NCBI GenBank assembly: GCA_036821825.1
Contig: DAISIV010000026.1
Span: 1 to 49,970, forward strand
Direction of reading: 5' to 3'
Length of the DNA: 49,970 bases
Source: CAITZA01 sp937915285
GTDB taxonomy: Bacteria; Desulfobacterota; Desulfomonilia; Desulfomonilales; Desulfomonilaceae
The position numbers were made by a program, and so were the translations under genes. Below, piece after piece: positions 42,972-49,970 of this stretch (positions are counted from its first letter, which is position 1; each line of letters begins with the position of its first letter). The notes under the pieces were generated by a model. It searched no databases. It had not been told where the DNA came from and saw only the letters and a program-made list of their open reading frames with translations.

Positions 42972-44051
42972 TCAATCAAATCCAGCGGTTCTGCAAAGCT
43001 GCTCCTTCTCTGCTTCACGCAGATCTGATACAACCATTCTTCGAACCAGTTCCTGGAAACTGACCTTGGGGGTCCATCCGAGTAATTCTCGGGCCTTGGA
43101 GGGGTCCCCCAGCAATTCATCCACCTCTGTAGGCCTAAAATAACGACGGTCCACCCGAACAAGTGTCTGGCCAGTGTCCGCGTCCAGGCCTTCTTCGTCT
43201 ATACCCGAGCCTTTCCATTCAATGCTTATACCCACTTCGCGGAACGAGCGCTCCACGAATTCACGCACCGAGTGGTTTTCGCCCGTCGCTACAACAAAAT
43301 CATCTGGCTCTGAGTGCTGAACAACCAACCACATGGCCTCAACATAATCGCCGGCGTATCCCCAGTCCCTTTTGGCATTAAGATTTCCAAGATAGAGGCA
43401 TTGCTGCATCTGTAACTTGATTCGGGCCACTGCCCTGGTAATCTTCCGGGTTACAAAGGTCTCCCCACGCATTGGTGACTCATGATTGAACAGTATCCCG
43501 TTTGAGGCAAAAAAACCGTAAGCCTCCCGATAGTTCCTGACAATCCAGTAAGCATAAAGCTTGGCCGCTGCATAAGGACTGCGCGGGTAAAACGGTGTCT
43601 TCTCCGTTTGAGGAATTTCCTGGACCTTACCATAAAGTTCACTGGTAGAAGCCTGATAAAACCTCACCGATTTACCCAATCCAAGTATCCTGATGGCCTC
43701 AAGCAGTCTAAGTGCGCCTACAGCGTCAGAATTAGCCGTATACTCGGGTGTTTCAAATGAAACCTTGACATGGCTTTGGGCCGCAAGATTGTATATCTCT
43801 GTCGGTTGGAACTGCTGGATAATCCTGATGAGGTTGGTCGAATCGGTCATGTCGCCATATTCGAGAATCAGTCGCCTCGAGCCTTCGTGCGGGTCCTGGT
43901 AAAAACTGTCGATGCGCTGAGTGTTGATAAGCGAACTCCGTCTCTTCACTCCGCATACCTGATACCCCTTGCGTAAAAGAAAATCCGTCAAATAGGCGCC
44001 GTCCTGCCCGGTTACTCCAGTTATCAGGGCCCTTTTTTCATATTCTGACAT
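42972..44051 (-). CDS. gmd: GDP-mannose 4,6-dehydratase
   Basis: 359 residues of the extended SDR family. The NAD(P)-binding GVTGQDGAYLTDFLL (12-26), the RRSSLINTQRID and NLAAQSHVKVSFETPEYTA segments, YQASTSELYG, and the catalytic YAAAKLYAYW (Tyr-x3-Lys) are all characteristic. It makes GDP-4-keto-6-deoxymannose for fucose- or rhamnose-type surface sugars. No fcl or other sugar gene is adjacent, so it acts as a stand-alone gene here. AAGG lies 8 bases before the ATG. Confidence 0.95.
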   Translation of the reverse strand: MSEYEKRALITGVTGQDGAYLTDFLLRKGYQVCGVKRRSSLINTQRIDSFYQDPHEGSRRLILEYGDMTDSTNLIRIIQQFQPTEIYNLAAQSHVKVSFETPEYTANSDAVGALRLLEAIRILGLGKSVRFYQASTSELYGKVQEIPQTEKTPFYPRSPYAAAKLYAYWIVRNYREAYGFFASNGILFNHESPMRGETFVTRKITRAVARIKLQMQQCLYLGNLNAKRDWGYAGDYVEAMWLVVQHSEPDDFVVATGENHSVREFVERSFREVGISIEWKGSGIDEEGLDADTGQTLVRVDRRYFRPTEVDELLGDPSKARELLGWTPKVSFQELVRRMVVSDLREAEKEQLCRTAGFD

Positions 44052-44309
44052 GACTTATACCTTCTTAAGTCCAGTTGGTTGGAATCAATCGTTCAGCATA
44101 GCACCCCAAAGGCGTTTAAGTCAACTTTTGGCCAGTGAAACCGCCAATTCAAGCCAATACCAATGACTGCCAAAATTCTGGCGCCTCCACTGGGCGAATA
44201 GGAATTCCTCCGAAGTAACGTTGATGATCTGAAATACACTGCGACTATGGTTCATGACTTTGCAAGCGAATTGTGATAACTCTTATTAAGGCAGTCCCAG
44301 ATAGAGTTC

Positions 44310-44323
44310 ATGGTAACTACCAT
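44310..44323. repeat. 14-bp perfect palindrome upstream of the glutaredoxin-like gene
   Basis: ATGGTAACTACCAT at 44310-44323 is a perfect 6-2-6 inverted repeat lying just before the GGGAGGA ribosome site of the next gene. It may be an operator. The rest of 44052-44352 shows nothing recognisable. Confidence 0.4.
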
Positions 44324-44352
44324 TAATTTAACAGGGAGGATTGGTAAATCGG

Positions 44353-44604
44353 ATGGCGACATGCAAATTATATTCTTTGAGCACCTGTAGTCATTGCAGA
44401 TCCTGCAAGAAATTTCTCGGCGATAGCGGAATCGATTTTGAATTCACGGATGTAGATCTTCTGCCGGAAGAAGAGAAAACAGCCACTATCGAGGAAATAA
44501 AAAAACTAACTTCAAGATGCGCTTTTCCGACCGTGATTATAGGTGAAAAAGTCATTGTAGGATTCAGGGAAAACGAAATCCGGGACGCCCTCGGAATTTC
44601 TTAA
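44353..44604 (+). CDS. Glutaredoxin-family protein
   Basis: 84 residues with a thioredoxin-like fold. The redox motif is CSHC (YSLSTCSHCRSCKKFL), where glutaredoxins often have CPYC, plus an extra cysteine three residues later; FPTVIIGEKVIVGF supplies the cis-Pro and glutathione-contact region. It likely reduces disulfides in the cytoplasm. ATG 44353 is chosen; a TTG at 44341 follows the GGGAGGA site too closely. Confidence 0.85.
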   Translation: MATCKLYSLSTCSHCRSCKKFLGDSGIDFEFTDVDLLPEEEKTATIEEIKKLTSRCAFPTVIIGEKVIVGFRENEIRDALGIS

Positions 44605-44628
44605 GCTTGATTTAAAGGGCATGGTGAG

Positions 44629-44840
44629 TTCTCCACAGAACCTGTTGATAACTCGTTGATCAAGTTGTTGGTAGGAACATCTATTGTTTGATTTTATAGA
44701 CATTTAATGCTCTCTGACACAAAATGTGGCAGGTTGGTATGTCCAATAATATCAGTAGCTAATGCCAATCGACCTGATAATACCGGGTTATTGTAACAGC
44801 CGGCGGTTTATAATGTAAAGTTATCAACAACTGTTGACAG
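44629..44840. other. Cluster of DnaA-box-like sites
   Basis: In the 44605-44967 spacer, TTCTCCACA (44629-44637), TGTTGATAA (44643-44651, reverse of TTATCAACA), CGTTGATCA (44654-44662), TTATCAACA (44821-44829) and TGTTGACAG (44832-44840) all resemble the DnaA box TTATNCACA, two of them with one mismatch and in opposite orientation. TCAACA-AC-TGTTGA is a perfect palindrome. The pattern could be an origin, a DnaA-titration site or chance. Confidence 0.35.
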
Positions 44841-44863
44841 ATTTATTAGATAGGCGGTGTAAC
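44834..44863 (+). promoter_or_regulatory. Candidate promoter for tsaC
   Basis: TTGACA (44834-44839), 18 bases, then TGTAAC (44858-44863), about 105 bp before the tsaC ATG. The -10 is weak (4 of 6), and the -35 overlaps the palindrome noted above. Confidence 0.4.
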
Positions 44864-44967
44864 CAGGTCCAATTCACTGCATTTTTGTTTGAGGCATCTA
44901 GATTGTATTATGGCTAACAGGAAACCGGTTAACCCTGGACGGTTACTGGCAGAGACTCAGTCCGAAA

Positions 44968-45597
44968 ATGTTGAACCAATATTTAGAACGACTCAAAATT
45001 GCTGCGCGAACACTTAAAGATGGTGGAGTTGTTATAATAGCCACCGAGACGTTTTACTGTATGGCTGCTGATCCGTTTGTCGGGGAGGCTGTTGATAGAA
45101 TATTCGAACTCAAGAGTAGATCATACGACAAGCCGCTTCCTTTGATAGCATCCAGTGTGGAAAGGGTCTGGGCGGTTATTTCCGAAGAATCTCGAGACGC
45201 GTTTGAACTTGCCTGTCGTTTCTGGCCGGGTAGCCTGACCATGCTGATGAATTTGAATTTGAGTTTCCCTGCGTGTCTCACAGGCTCGGGGGGCAGGGTC
45301 GGGGTGAGAGTTCCTACTGATTGCCCGGCTTCAGAACTTGCAGCCATGGGATCGGGGTGGATAACTGCTACCAGCGCAAATCTGGCCGGTGGGCCTAATG
45401 CCTCTGAGATAGAGCAAATCCCTGCGGCATTGCTGAATTCAGTTGATTTTGTGGTGGACACCGGTCCGACACCGGGAGGATTGCCATCAACCGTTATGGC
45501 GCTCGAGGGCGGATTGCCGGTCATCCACCGCAATGGGGCAGTGTCTATGGAGGCCATCAGCCATGCTCTCGGGTTGGAGATTGATAAATCGACTTGA
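44968..45597 (+). CDS. L-threonylcarbamoyladenylate synthase (TsaC/Sua5 family)
   Basis: 209 residues. GGVVIIATETFYCMAADPF, IFELKSRSYDKPLPLIAS, FWPGSLTMLMN, GRVGVRVPTDCPASELA and ITATSANLAGGP match the YrdC-like core that makes threonylcarbamoyl-AMP for t6A37 in tRNA. Its length fits TsaC rather than the longer Sua5. MtaB, elsewhere in this window, acts on the same tRNA modification. The ribosome site is weak. Confidence 0.88.
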   Translation: MLNQYLERLKIAARTLKDGGVVIIATETFYCMAADPFVGEAVDRIFELKSRSYDKPLPLIASSVERVWAVISEESRDAFELACRFWPGSLTMLMNLNLSFPACLTGSGGRVGVRVPTDCPASELAAMGSGWITATSANLAGGPNASEIEQIPAALLNSVDFVVDTGPTPGGLPSTVMALEGGLPVIHRNGAVSMEAISHALGLEIDKST

Positions 45598-45634
45598 CAC
45601 AAGGCGACCCATGTAGTTAGAATCGGGAACCTGC

Positions 45635-45708
45635 TGGGGGATCGTCTAGCGGCAGGACGACGGGTTCTGGCCCCGTTAACCGAGGTTCGAATCCTCGTCC
45701 CCCAGCCA
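45635..45708 (+). tRNA. tRNA-Gln (anticodon CTG)
   Basis: Acceptor TGGGGGA (45635-45641) pairs with TCCCCCA (45698-45704), then G73 and an encoded CCA. The anticodon arm ACGGG-TTCTGGC-CCCGT has CTG at positions 34-36, reading CAG glutamine codons; the T-arm is CGAGG-TTCGAAT-CCTCG. It closely matches other bacterial tRNA-Gln genes, including U1 and the G73 discriminator. It lies 37 bp after tsaC. Confidence 0.95.
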
Positions 45709-45781
45709 ATCATGTATTTCCGGCCCTTAACCCACTGACCCCATTTCACACAGATCATGCCCCAGTCCTGGTAAAACGAAT

Positions 45782-46945
45782 ATGACCGATGTGCCTACTC
45801 CAGCCGGCATTTATATCCACTTCCCTTTCTGCCAGGCGCGTTGCAATTACTGCTCATTTGTCAGTTTCCCCTTTGACACAAATGCTGTTAGCGCTTATAC
45901 AGGTTCACTCGAGTCAGAAATTTCTTTATGGTCCAGGGCCTATGGCGCCCTTTCACCACATCAGACGAGGTTGTTTGATTCAATCTACATTGGTGGAGGA
46001 ACGCCTTCCATAGTGGATGCGTCCTACTGGGCGCCCGTGCTGGATTTACTCAACAGGGGTTTCAACGTAGCGAACGATGCCGAGATCACTATCGAAGGCA
46101 ACCCCGGATCAATCAACCGATCAAAGGCAAAGAGCTGGAGATCGTTGGGAATAAACAGGATTAGCCTGGGGGCGCAATCTTTCCACGACACGGAATTGGC
46201 TGCCATGGGTAGATCTCACCGCAGCAAAGATATTACATCCGCATTTGGAATCCTCCGGCAGGAGGGTTTTCATAATATCTCCATGGATCTCCTGATCGGC
46301 TATCCTGCGCAGACGCTGGACTCGGTCAGGAAGAGTCTGGAGAGTATTTTCATTTGCCGGCCGGATCATGTTTCTGTCTATCTTCTTGAGATCAAGAGTG
46401 GCGCGTCTATGGAAAAACTGTTTTCAAGCGGGGAGCTGGTTCCTCTTGATGAGGATTTGAGCGCCGATATGTATGAACTGGTCTGTTGTGAAATGATGGG
46501 ACAAGGCTACGAGCAGTATGAGATATCCAACTTCTGCAAACCCGGTTTTGAGGCGGTCCACAATATGAAATACTGGATTGACGGGTTTTATCTGGGGATA
46601 GGCGCAGGCGCCCATGGAAGGCTTGATGATGTGAGGTATTCGAATTTTCAGAACATGACAAAATATGCGGATAGACTTTCCAGATCGGAATTCCCCTGGG
46701 AATCGCAGGTAGAGCTGAATCCACGAACCAGGATGGTTGAAGCCCTGCTGATGGGCTTGCGTTTAAACAGAGGAGTTGATCTAATAGGGATTGGTCAGCG
46801 ATATTCTATGGACGTGAGGAAATTTGTTTCTGATCGACTTGAGGGCCTGGAGGAATACGGACTTTTTGAGTTCAGAGGTGATATTCTCAGGCTTACGGAT
46901 AGAGGCCGACTGGTTTCAAATACGGTTTTGGAGAGACTTCTTTGA
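45782..46945 (+). CDS. hemW: Radical SAM heme chaperone HemW
   Basis: 387 residues of the HemN/HemW type. YIHFPFCQARCNYCSF holds the [4Fe-4S] motif CxxxCxxC (Cys17, Cys21, Cys24) with the family's following Phe; IYIGGGTPS, TIEGNPGS, RISLGAQSF and YEISNFCKPG follow. The short N-terminus before the cluster, unlike true HemN, points to HemW, which inserts heme into respiratory proteins rather than oxidising coproporphyrinogen. Probably the start of a run with the AAA+ module 57 bp downstream. Confidence 0.87.
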   Translation: MTDVPTPAGIYIHFPFCQARCNYCSFVSFPFDTNAVSAYTGSLESEISLWSRAYGALSPHQTRLFDSIYIGGGTPSIVDASYWAPVLDLLNRGFNVANDAEITIEGNPGSINRSKAKSWRSLGINRISLGAQSFHDTELAAMGRSHRSKDITSAFGILRQEGFHNISMDLLIGYPAQTLDSVRKSLESIFICRPDHVSVYLLEIKSGASMEKLFSSGELVPLDEDLSADMYELVCCEMMGQGYEQYEISNFCKPGFEAVHNMKYWIDGFYLGIGAGAHGRLDDVRYSNFQNMTKYADRLSRSEFPWESQVELNPRTRMVEALLMGLRLNRGVDLIGIGQRYSMDVRKFVSDRLEGLEEYGLFEFRGDILRLTDRGRLVSNTVLERLL

Positions 46946-47002
46946 TGATGGGAATATTTTGGAATCTGGGAAAATCTTATTTACGGAAAGTATCAGGAAA
47001 TC

Positions 47003-47842
47003 ATGGACAGCAGTGACAGGATAGTAATTGATGGTGTTGAAATTCATCTGATGCGTCCTCCGCATTTTGACATCCAATGGGTCGGAATGGAGGAACCACT
47101 CACCCAATTGCTGGCGGCATGGTCTGACGAAGACGATGATCCGCCCATGCAGCCGCGCATTCTGGGCAAACCCGGGGTTGGAAAGACATCGCTGGCAATA
47201 ACGGCCGCCAAGGCCAGAAAACAGGACCTTTATATTTTTCAATGCGCTGTTGACACCAAACCCGAAGACCTCATTGTGTCACCTGTCATTGCAGACGAGG
47301 GCAAAATCAGGTATGTGGCCTCACCACTCGTTAGCGCAATGGTCAGGGGGGGAATATGTCTGCTGGATGAAGGCAACAGGATGAGTGAAAAGAGCTGGGC
47401 CTCGCTCGCTCCGCTGCTGGACATGAGAAGGTCGGTGTATTCCATAGTCGCCGGTGTGGAGATCAAGGCCTCGGATCAGTTCAGAATTTGTGTCACCATG
47501 AACGAGGACGCCTCCACCTTTGAAGTTCCGGAATACATATTTTCCAGACTTCAGCCTGGCATTCAGATGGACTACCCGACTCGTGAAGAGGAATACAGGA
47601 TTCTCAGGACCAAACTTACAGCCCCACCTGATGACTTGCTCAAGGCGGTGGTTGATCTGTTGCAAAAATCACACAGCAGGGATGATGAATTGAGCATTAG
47701 GGACGGCCTTAACATAGCCCGTTACGCGCACAGACTGACAAAATTCAATGCCGGAATAACCCAGGCCCAGGCCTTGATACAGTCAGTCAGCCAGATAGTC
47801 GGAGATACCAGTGTCACATTTAATGGGCCATCAATGGTCTGA
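47003..47842 (+). CDS. MoxR-type AAA+ ATPase
   Basis: 279 residues. Walker A is GKPGVGKT (55-62), Walker B GGICLLDEGN with Asp122-Glu123, sensor 1 ICVTMNED with Asn167, and a probable arginine finger FSRLQPG with Arg182. The QCAVDTKPEDL and VRGGICLLDE context is of MoxR/AAA_5 type; such ATPases usually remodel partner proteins containing VWA domains. Here no VWA gene follows. Instead it overlaps the next gene by 32 bp, implying joint action with that 615-residue protein. AGGA lies 6 bases before the ATG. Confidence 0.88.
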   Translation: MDSSDRIVIDGVEIHLMRPPHFDIQWVGMEEPLTQLLAAWSDEDDDPPMQPRILGKPGVGKTSLAITAAKARKQDLYIFQCAVDTKPEDLIVSPVIADEGKIRYVASPLVSAMVRGGICLLDEGNRMSEKSWASLAPLLDMRRSVYSIVAGVEIKASDQFRICVTMNEDASTFEVPEYIFSRLQPGIQMDYPTREEEYRILRTKLTAPPDDLLKAVVDLLQKSHSRDDELSIRDGLNIARYAHRLTKFNAGITQAQALIQSVSQIVGDTSVTFNGPSMV

Positions 47843-49658
47843 TTTATTCCAGCTCCAGAATGTCACATTTCTGGGCTGTAATCCCTATTCTATTGAATAT
47901 GCCGTTCAGGCAAGGAAATTCATTCTGGCTCAAAAACCGGACCTGATCTGTGTTGAAGCGCCTAATTCATTGCGCGACCAGATAGTTACCTCAGTCCGAA
48001 GGTTGCCTTACCATTCGGTCATAATTTTTCAGACATCAAATGATGAAAATGGGGTCTGGATCATTGAGGGATCAGACGGCGTTATTGAGGCCATAAGGTC
48101 CGGTCTTGAACTCGACATTCCCGTCTGGTTTATAGATCCAACACCTTACAGGCTTCCTACCCTTAACAGGGATGTTTCAGAGACCTATATCTCCGATGCG
48201 GTGGGACAAAAGACATATATCTCGGAGATGATGGCTCATCATCCTAATGTCATCAGGCAGGAAAAATCAGCCAGGGACATTTTTTTGACCGCCAGGTTGC
48301 AGGAAGCGTCCGGCAAATTCGGGAAAGTTTTCTTTGTTGGCGGGGTCAACTCCGTTGTCAACGTGATGGGATTGTTTGACCAGCCGCAGCCGCTTCCATT
48401 GATGAAGACTGGTGTAAAACGGGCGCTGGCAAATACCCTACACCCTGAGTCACTCAAAAAAGGCTTTTCAGAGATACCCAGATTGCTGGAGGTCTACGAG
48501 AAGGCCAGGTCAGAGGGATCAGAAATTGAACTCCCTAACCGGCATGATCTGCTGGTTGATCTCATGGGGTCATCCATCAAATATTTTGAGTCCGTCAGCC
48601 ATCAGGAGGCGCCGGACTATGTCAGACTGACCTGGAGCAGATTCCTCAGAAAATGGCTCGCTGCCAAAAGGAAACTTCTACCGGACCTTTATCACCTCGT
48701 ATCATCCGCCCGATCAGCAATGGATGAGGATTTCGCCTACCATGTGCATGAGTTCGTATGTGACTACAAATGGACTAACGACCCACACGATCCCTTCTCA
48801 ACCATCCTTGATGAGGACTCTTTCATGTTCCAGGGGCACAGGATTACGCTTCACCGTAAGCTGAGAAATTTTTTTCACGCCCCTTACAAGAAATACAGGA
48901 TGAAGGCGGTAAGAAGCTCAAAGTGGAAGGAACACCTCAAGAAGACGTGGGAGTCAGCAGATCCTGATGAAGTAGACGTCTGTTCCTATCCGCCAGAGGA
49001 CGTGGAGATCGAGCGATGGGGTGAAACCCTCATGAAGCATGCCAGTCACCTGATCCAGGCTTCGTATTCGGATACTGAGCCTTTCGTGTCCGATCTTGGG
49101 GCAGGGCCTGACGTGCGCGAGACTCTAAGGCGGTTTTACGAAAAGAGGATTTACATAAAAAGTAGTGAACATGGTGGAACAGAGTTTGGATCAGTAGTGG
49201 TTATTTTTGACGAGGACCTCGATGGTTCACGCTATCCTTTCACCATGACCTGGCTTGGGGAACACTCCCAGGAATCGGACATGGCTTTCTATTCCACCGA
49301 ACCCGGAGCAGAAATGGTCGCGCCCGGCATCAGCCGACTCGAACACGGCGGTTTCATGATGTCATATCCACCTCTCAGAATGTACGACATCTGGCGTGAC
49401 CCAGGCTTTGATTTCATCTCAACAAAACACGAAAAACTGCTCGTCGCAGGCATCGTATATTCGGAAAAACCAGGCATAGTTTACGCCGCTCGCAAGACCC
49501 CTGAAAAAAGGTGGAAGAAACTAGCCAACCGGATGGGGAAGCGGATAATCTATATTCCCCTGGGTTCCCTTAATCCATCCCATGTGAGAAAGATGAGATC
49601 CTTCCACATGTTACAGAACAAGGGCCTGAGGAACATCGCTCCTGATTACCTCAAATAG
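47811..49658 (+). CDS. Large uncharacterised protein coupled to a MoxR-type ATPase
   Basis: 615 residues, no membrane segment. An N-terminal alpha/beta region (VTFLGCNPYSIEYAVQARKF and PDLICVEAP) faintly recalls TraB/ChaN-like folds (such as DUF5682 partners of MoxR ATPases); this is a hesitant inference. A middle part is helical and basic (VRLTWSRFLRKWLAAKRKLL), and the C-terminal 200 residues are alpha/beta, with VVVIFDEDLDGSRYPFTMTW. GTG 47811 has CGGAG 6 bases upstream and overlaps the ATPase by 32 bp. Probably the substrate or effector of that ATPase. Function unknown. Confidence 0.8.
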   Translation: MSHLMGHQWSDLFQLQNVTFLGCNPYSIEYAVQARKFILAQKPDLICVEAPNSLRDQIVTSVRRLPYHSVIIFQTSNDENGVWIIEGSDGVIEAIRSGLELDIPVWFIDPTPYRLPTLNRDVSETYISDAVGQKTYISEMMAHHPNVIRQEKSARDIFLTARLQEASGKFGKVFFVGGVNSVVNVMGLFDQPQPLPLMKTGVKRALANTLHPESLKKGFSEIPRLLEVYEKARSEGSEIELPNRHDLLVDLMGSSIKYFESVSHQEAPDYVRLTWSRFLRKWLAAKRKLLPDLYHLVSSARSAMDEDFAYHVHEFVCDYKWTNDPHDPFSTILDEDSFMFQGHRITLHRKLRNFFHAPYKKYRMKAVRSSKWKEHLKKTWESADPDEVDVCSYPPEDVEIERWGETLMKHASHLIQASYSDTEPFVSDLGAGPDVRETLRRFYEKRIYIKSSEHGGTEFGSVVVIFDEDLDGSRYPFTMTWLGEHSQESDMAFYSTEPGAEMVAPGISRLEHGGFMMSYPPLRMYDIWRDPGFDFISTKHEKLLVAGIVYSEKPGIVYAARKTPEKRWKKLANRMGKRIIYIPLGSLNPSHVRKMRSFHMLQNKGLRNIAPDYLK

Positions 49659-49722
49659 ATCGCCTATCCGCCATCAGAGGATTGGATAGCCCCCTCGGGT
49701 GGCACACTCTCATGAAAATTTG

Positions 49723-49751
49723 TTGACAGAAACAACCTTGCAAGCTATTAT
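49723..49751 (+). promoter_or_regulatory. tRNA-Phe promoter
   Basis: A perfect TTGACA (49723-49728), exactly 17 bases, then TATTAT (49746-49751). The tRNA begins 13 bp after the -10. Confidence 0.8.
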
Positions 49752-49763
49752 TTCCAGATGTTC

Positions 49764-49839
<76 letters not shown>

Positions 49840-49850
49840 TGAAATTAAAA

Positions 49851-49895
49851 ACCATTCCGATGTGTTAGCAATTAACGACTCGGAGTGGTTTTTTT
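49851..49895 (+). terminator. tRNA-Phe terminator
   Basis: ACCATTCCGA (49851-49860) pairs with TCGGAGTGGT (49880-49889) with one G-U pair, followed by seven T residues. The loop is 19 bases. Confidence 0.85.
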
Positions 49896-49970
49896 CTTGA
49901 TAGAGCCAGTGTGGGGCTTTTGGGTGATACAAACGGCTGCGCTATCCTGTTACAGGCATTAATCGGATTT

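Overview
The window looks like a piece of the core chromosome of an anaerobic, Gram-negative deltaproteobacterium (Desulfobacterota, perhaps a Desulfomonile- or Syntrophobacter-like lineage). That placement is inference. It rests on the gene mix: a pheT-merR neighbourhood, hflK/hflC, selenocysteine synthase (selA), membrane polyferredoxin and CooT nickel proteins, B12-type radical SAM enzymes, an archaeal-type pyruvoyl arginine decarboxylase, and the LPICSxCKK module common in deltaproteobacterial signalling proteins. Almost all DNA is single-copy coding sequence. I see no insertion sequence, integrase, phage gene, CRISPR array or rRNA operon.

Layout. 1-620: end of pheT, then a MerR-type regulator. 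920-3520: a tiny zinc-ribbon gene and the minus-strand map-murD pair. 3657-8412: a small anchored protein, a B12-binding radical SAM enzyme, hflK-hflC and an uncharacterised soluble protein. 8413-13350: a repeat-bearing spacer, a DUF401 permease, an orotate phosphoribosyltransferase-like gene behind a terminator-like leader, rpsU, and a membrane-rhodanese-ICMT fusion. 13367-18557: a PfkB kinase/HAD phosphatase pair and a glycosyltransferase-39/SGNH hydrolase pair. 18558-19185: an AT-rich spacer with a good promoter and a candidate small RNA.

19186-21287: an HNH nuclease, a CooT-family nickel protein, a membrane polyferredoxin and a small anchored protein. 21470-25654: gmk, an HtrA-type protease, and the polyamine operon pdaD-speE-speB (arginine to agmatine to putrescine, plus spermidine synthase) behind a near-consensus promoter. 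25695-33993: a C-tail-anchored envelope protein, an aminotransferase-rsmE operon, a TPR protein, a 7TM protein with the LPICSxCKK module, and an ABC-F ATPase. 34045-39518: ttcA-ribE-ribBA-ribH-nusB followed by a Pro/Glu-rich membrane protein.

39584-44604: mtaB, a secreted protein that seems to start at CTG, selA, gmd and a glutaredoxin-like gene. 44605-45708: a spacer with DnaA-box-like sites, tsaC and tRNA-Gln(CTG). 45782-49895: hemW, a MoxR-type AAA+ ATPase overlapping a 615-residue uncharacterised protein, and tRNA-Phe(GAA) with its own promoter and terminator.

The best candidates for undescribed biology are the AAA+/615-aa two-gene module (47003-49658), the kinase/HAD pair (13367-15403), the rhodanese-ICMT fusion (12019-13350), the polyferredoxin/CooT cluster (19838-21287), and the non-canonical start codons around 40.9-41.0 kb. 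Many start codons below were chosen by ribosome binding site and differ from the longest reading frame; this is said in each entry.
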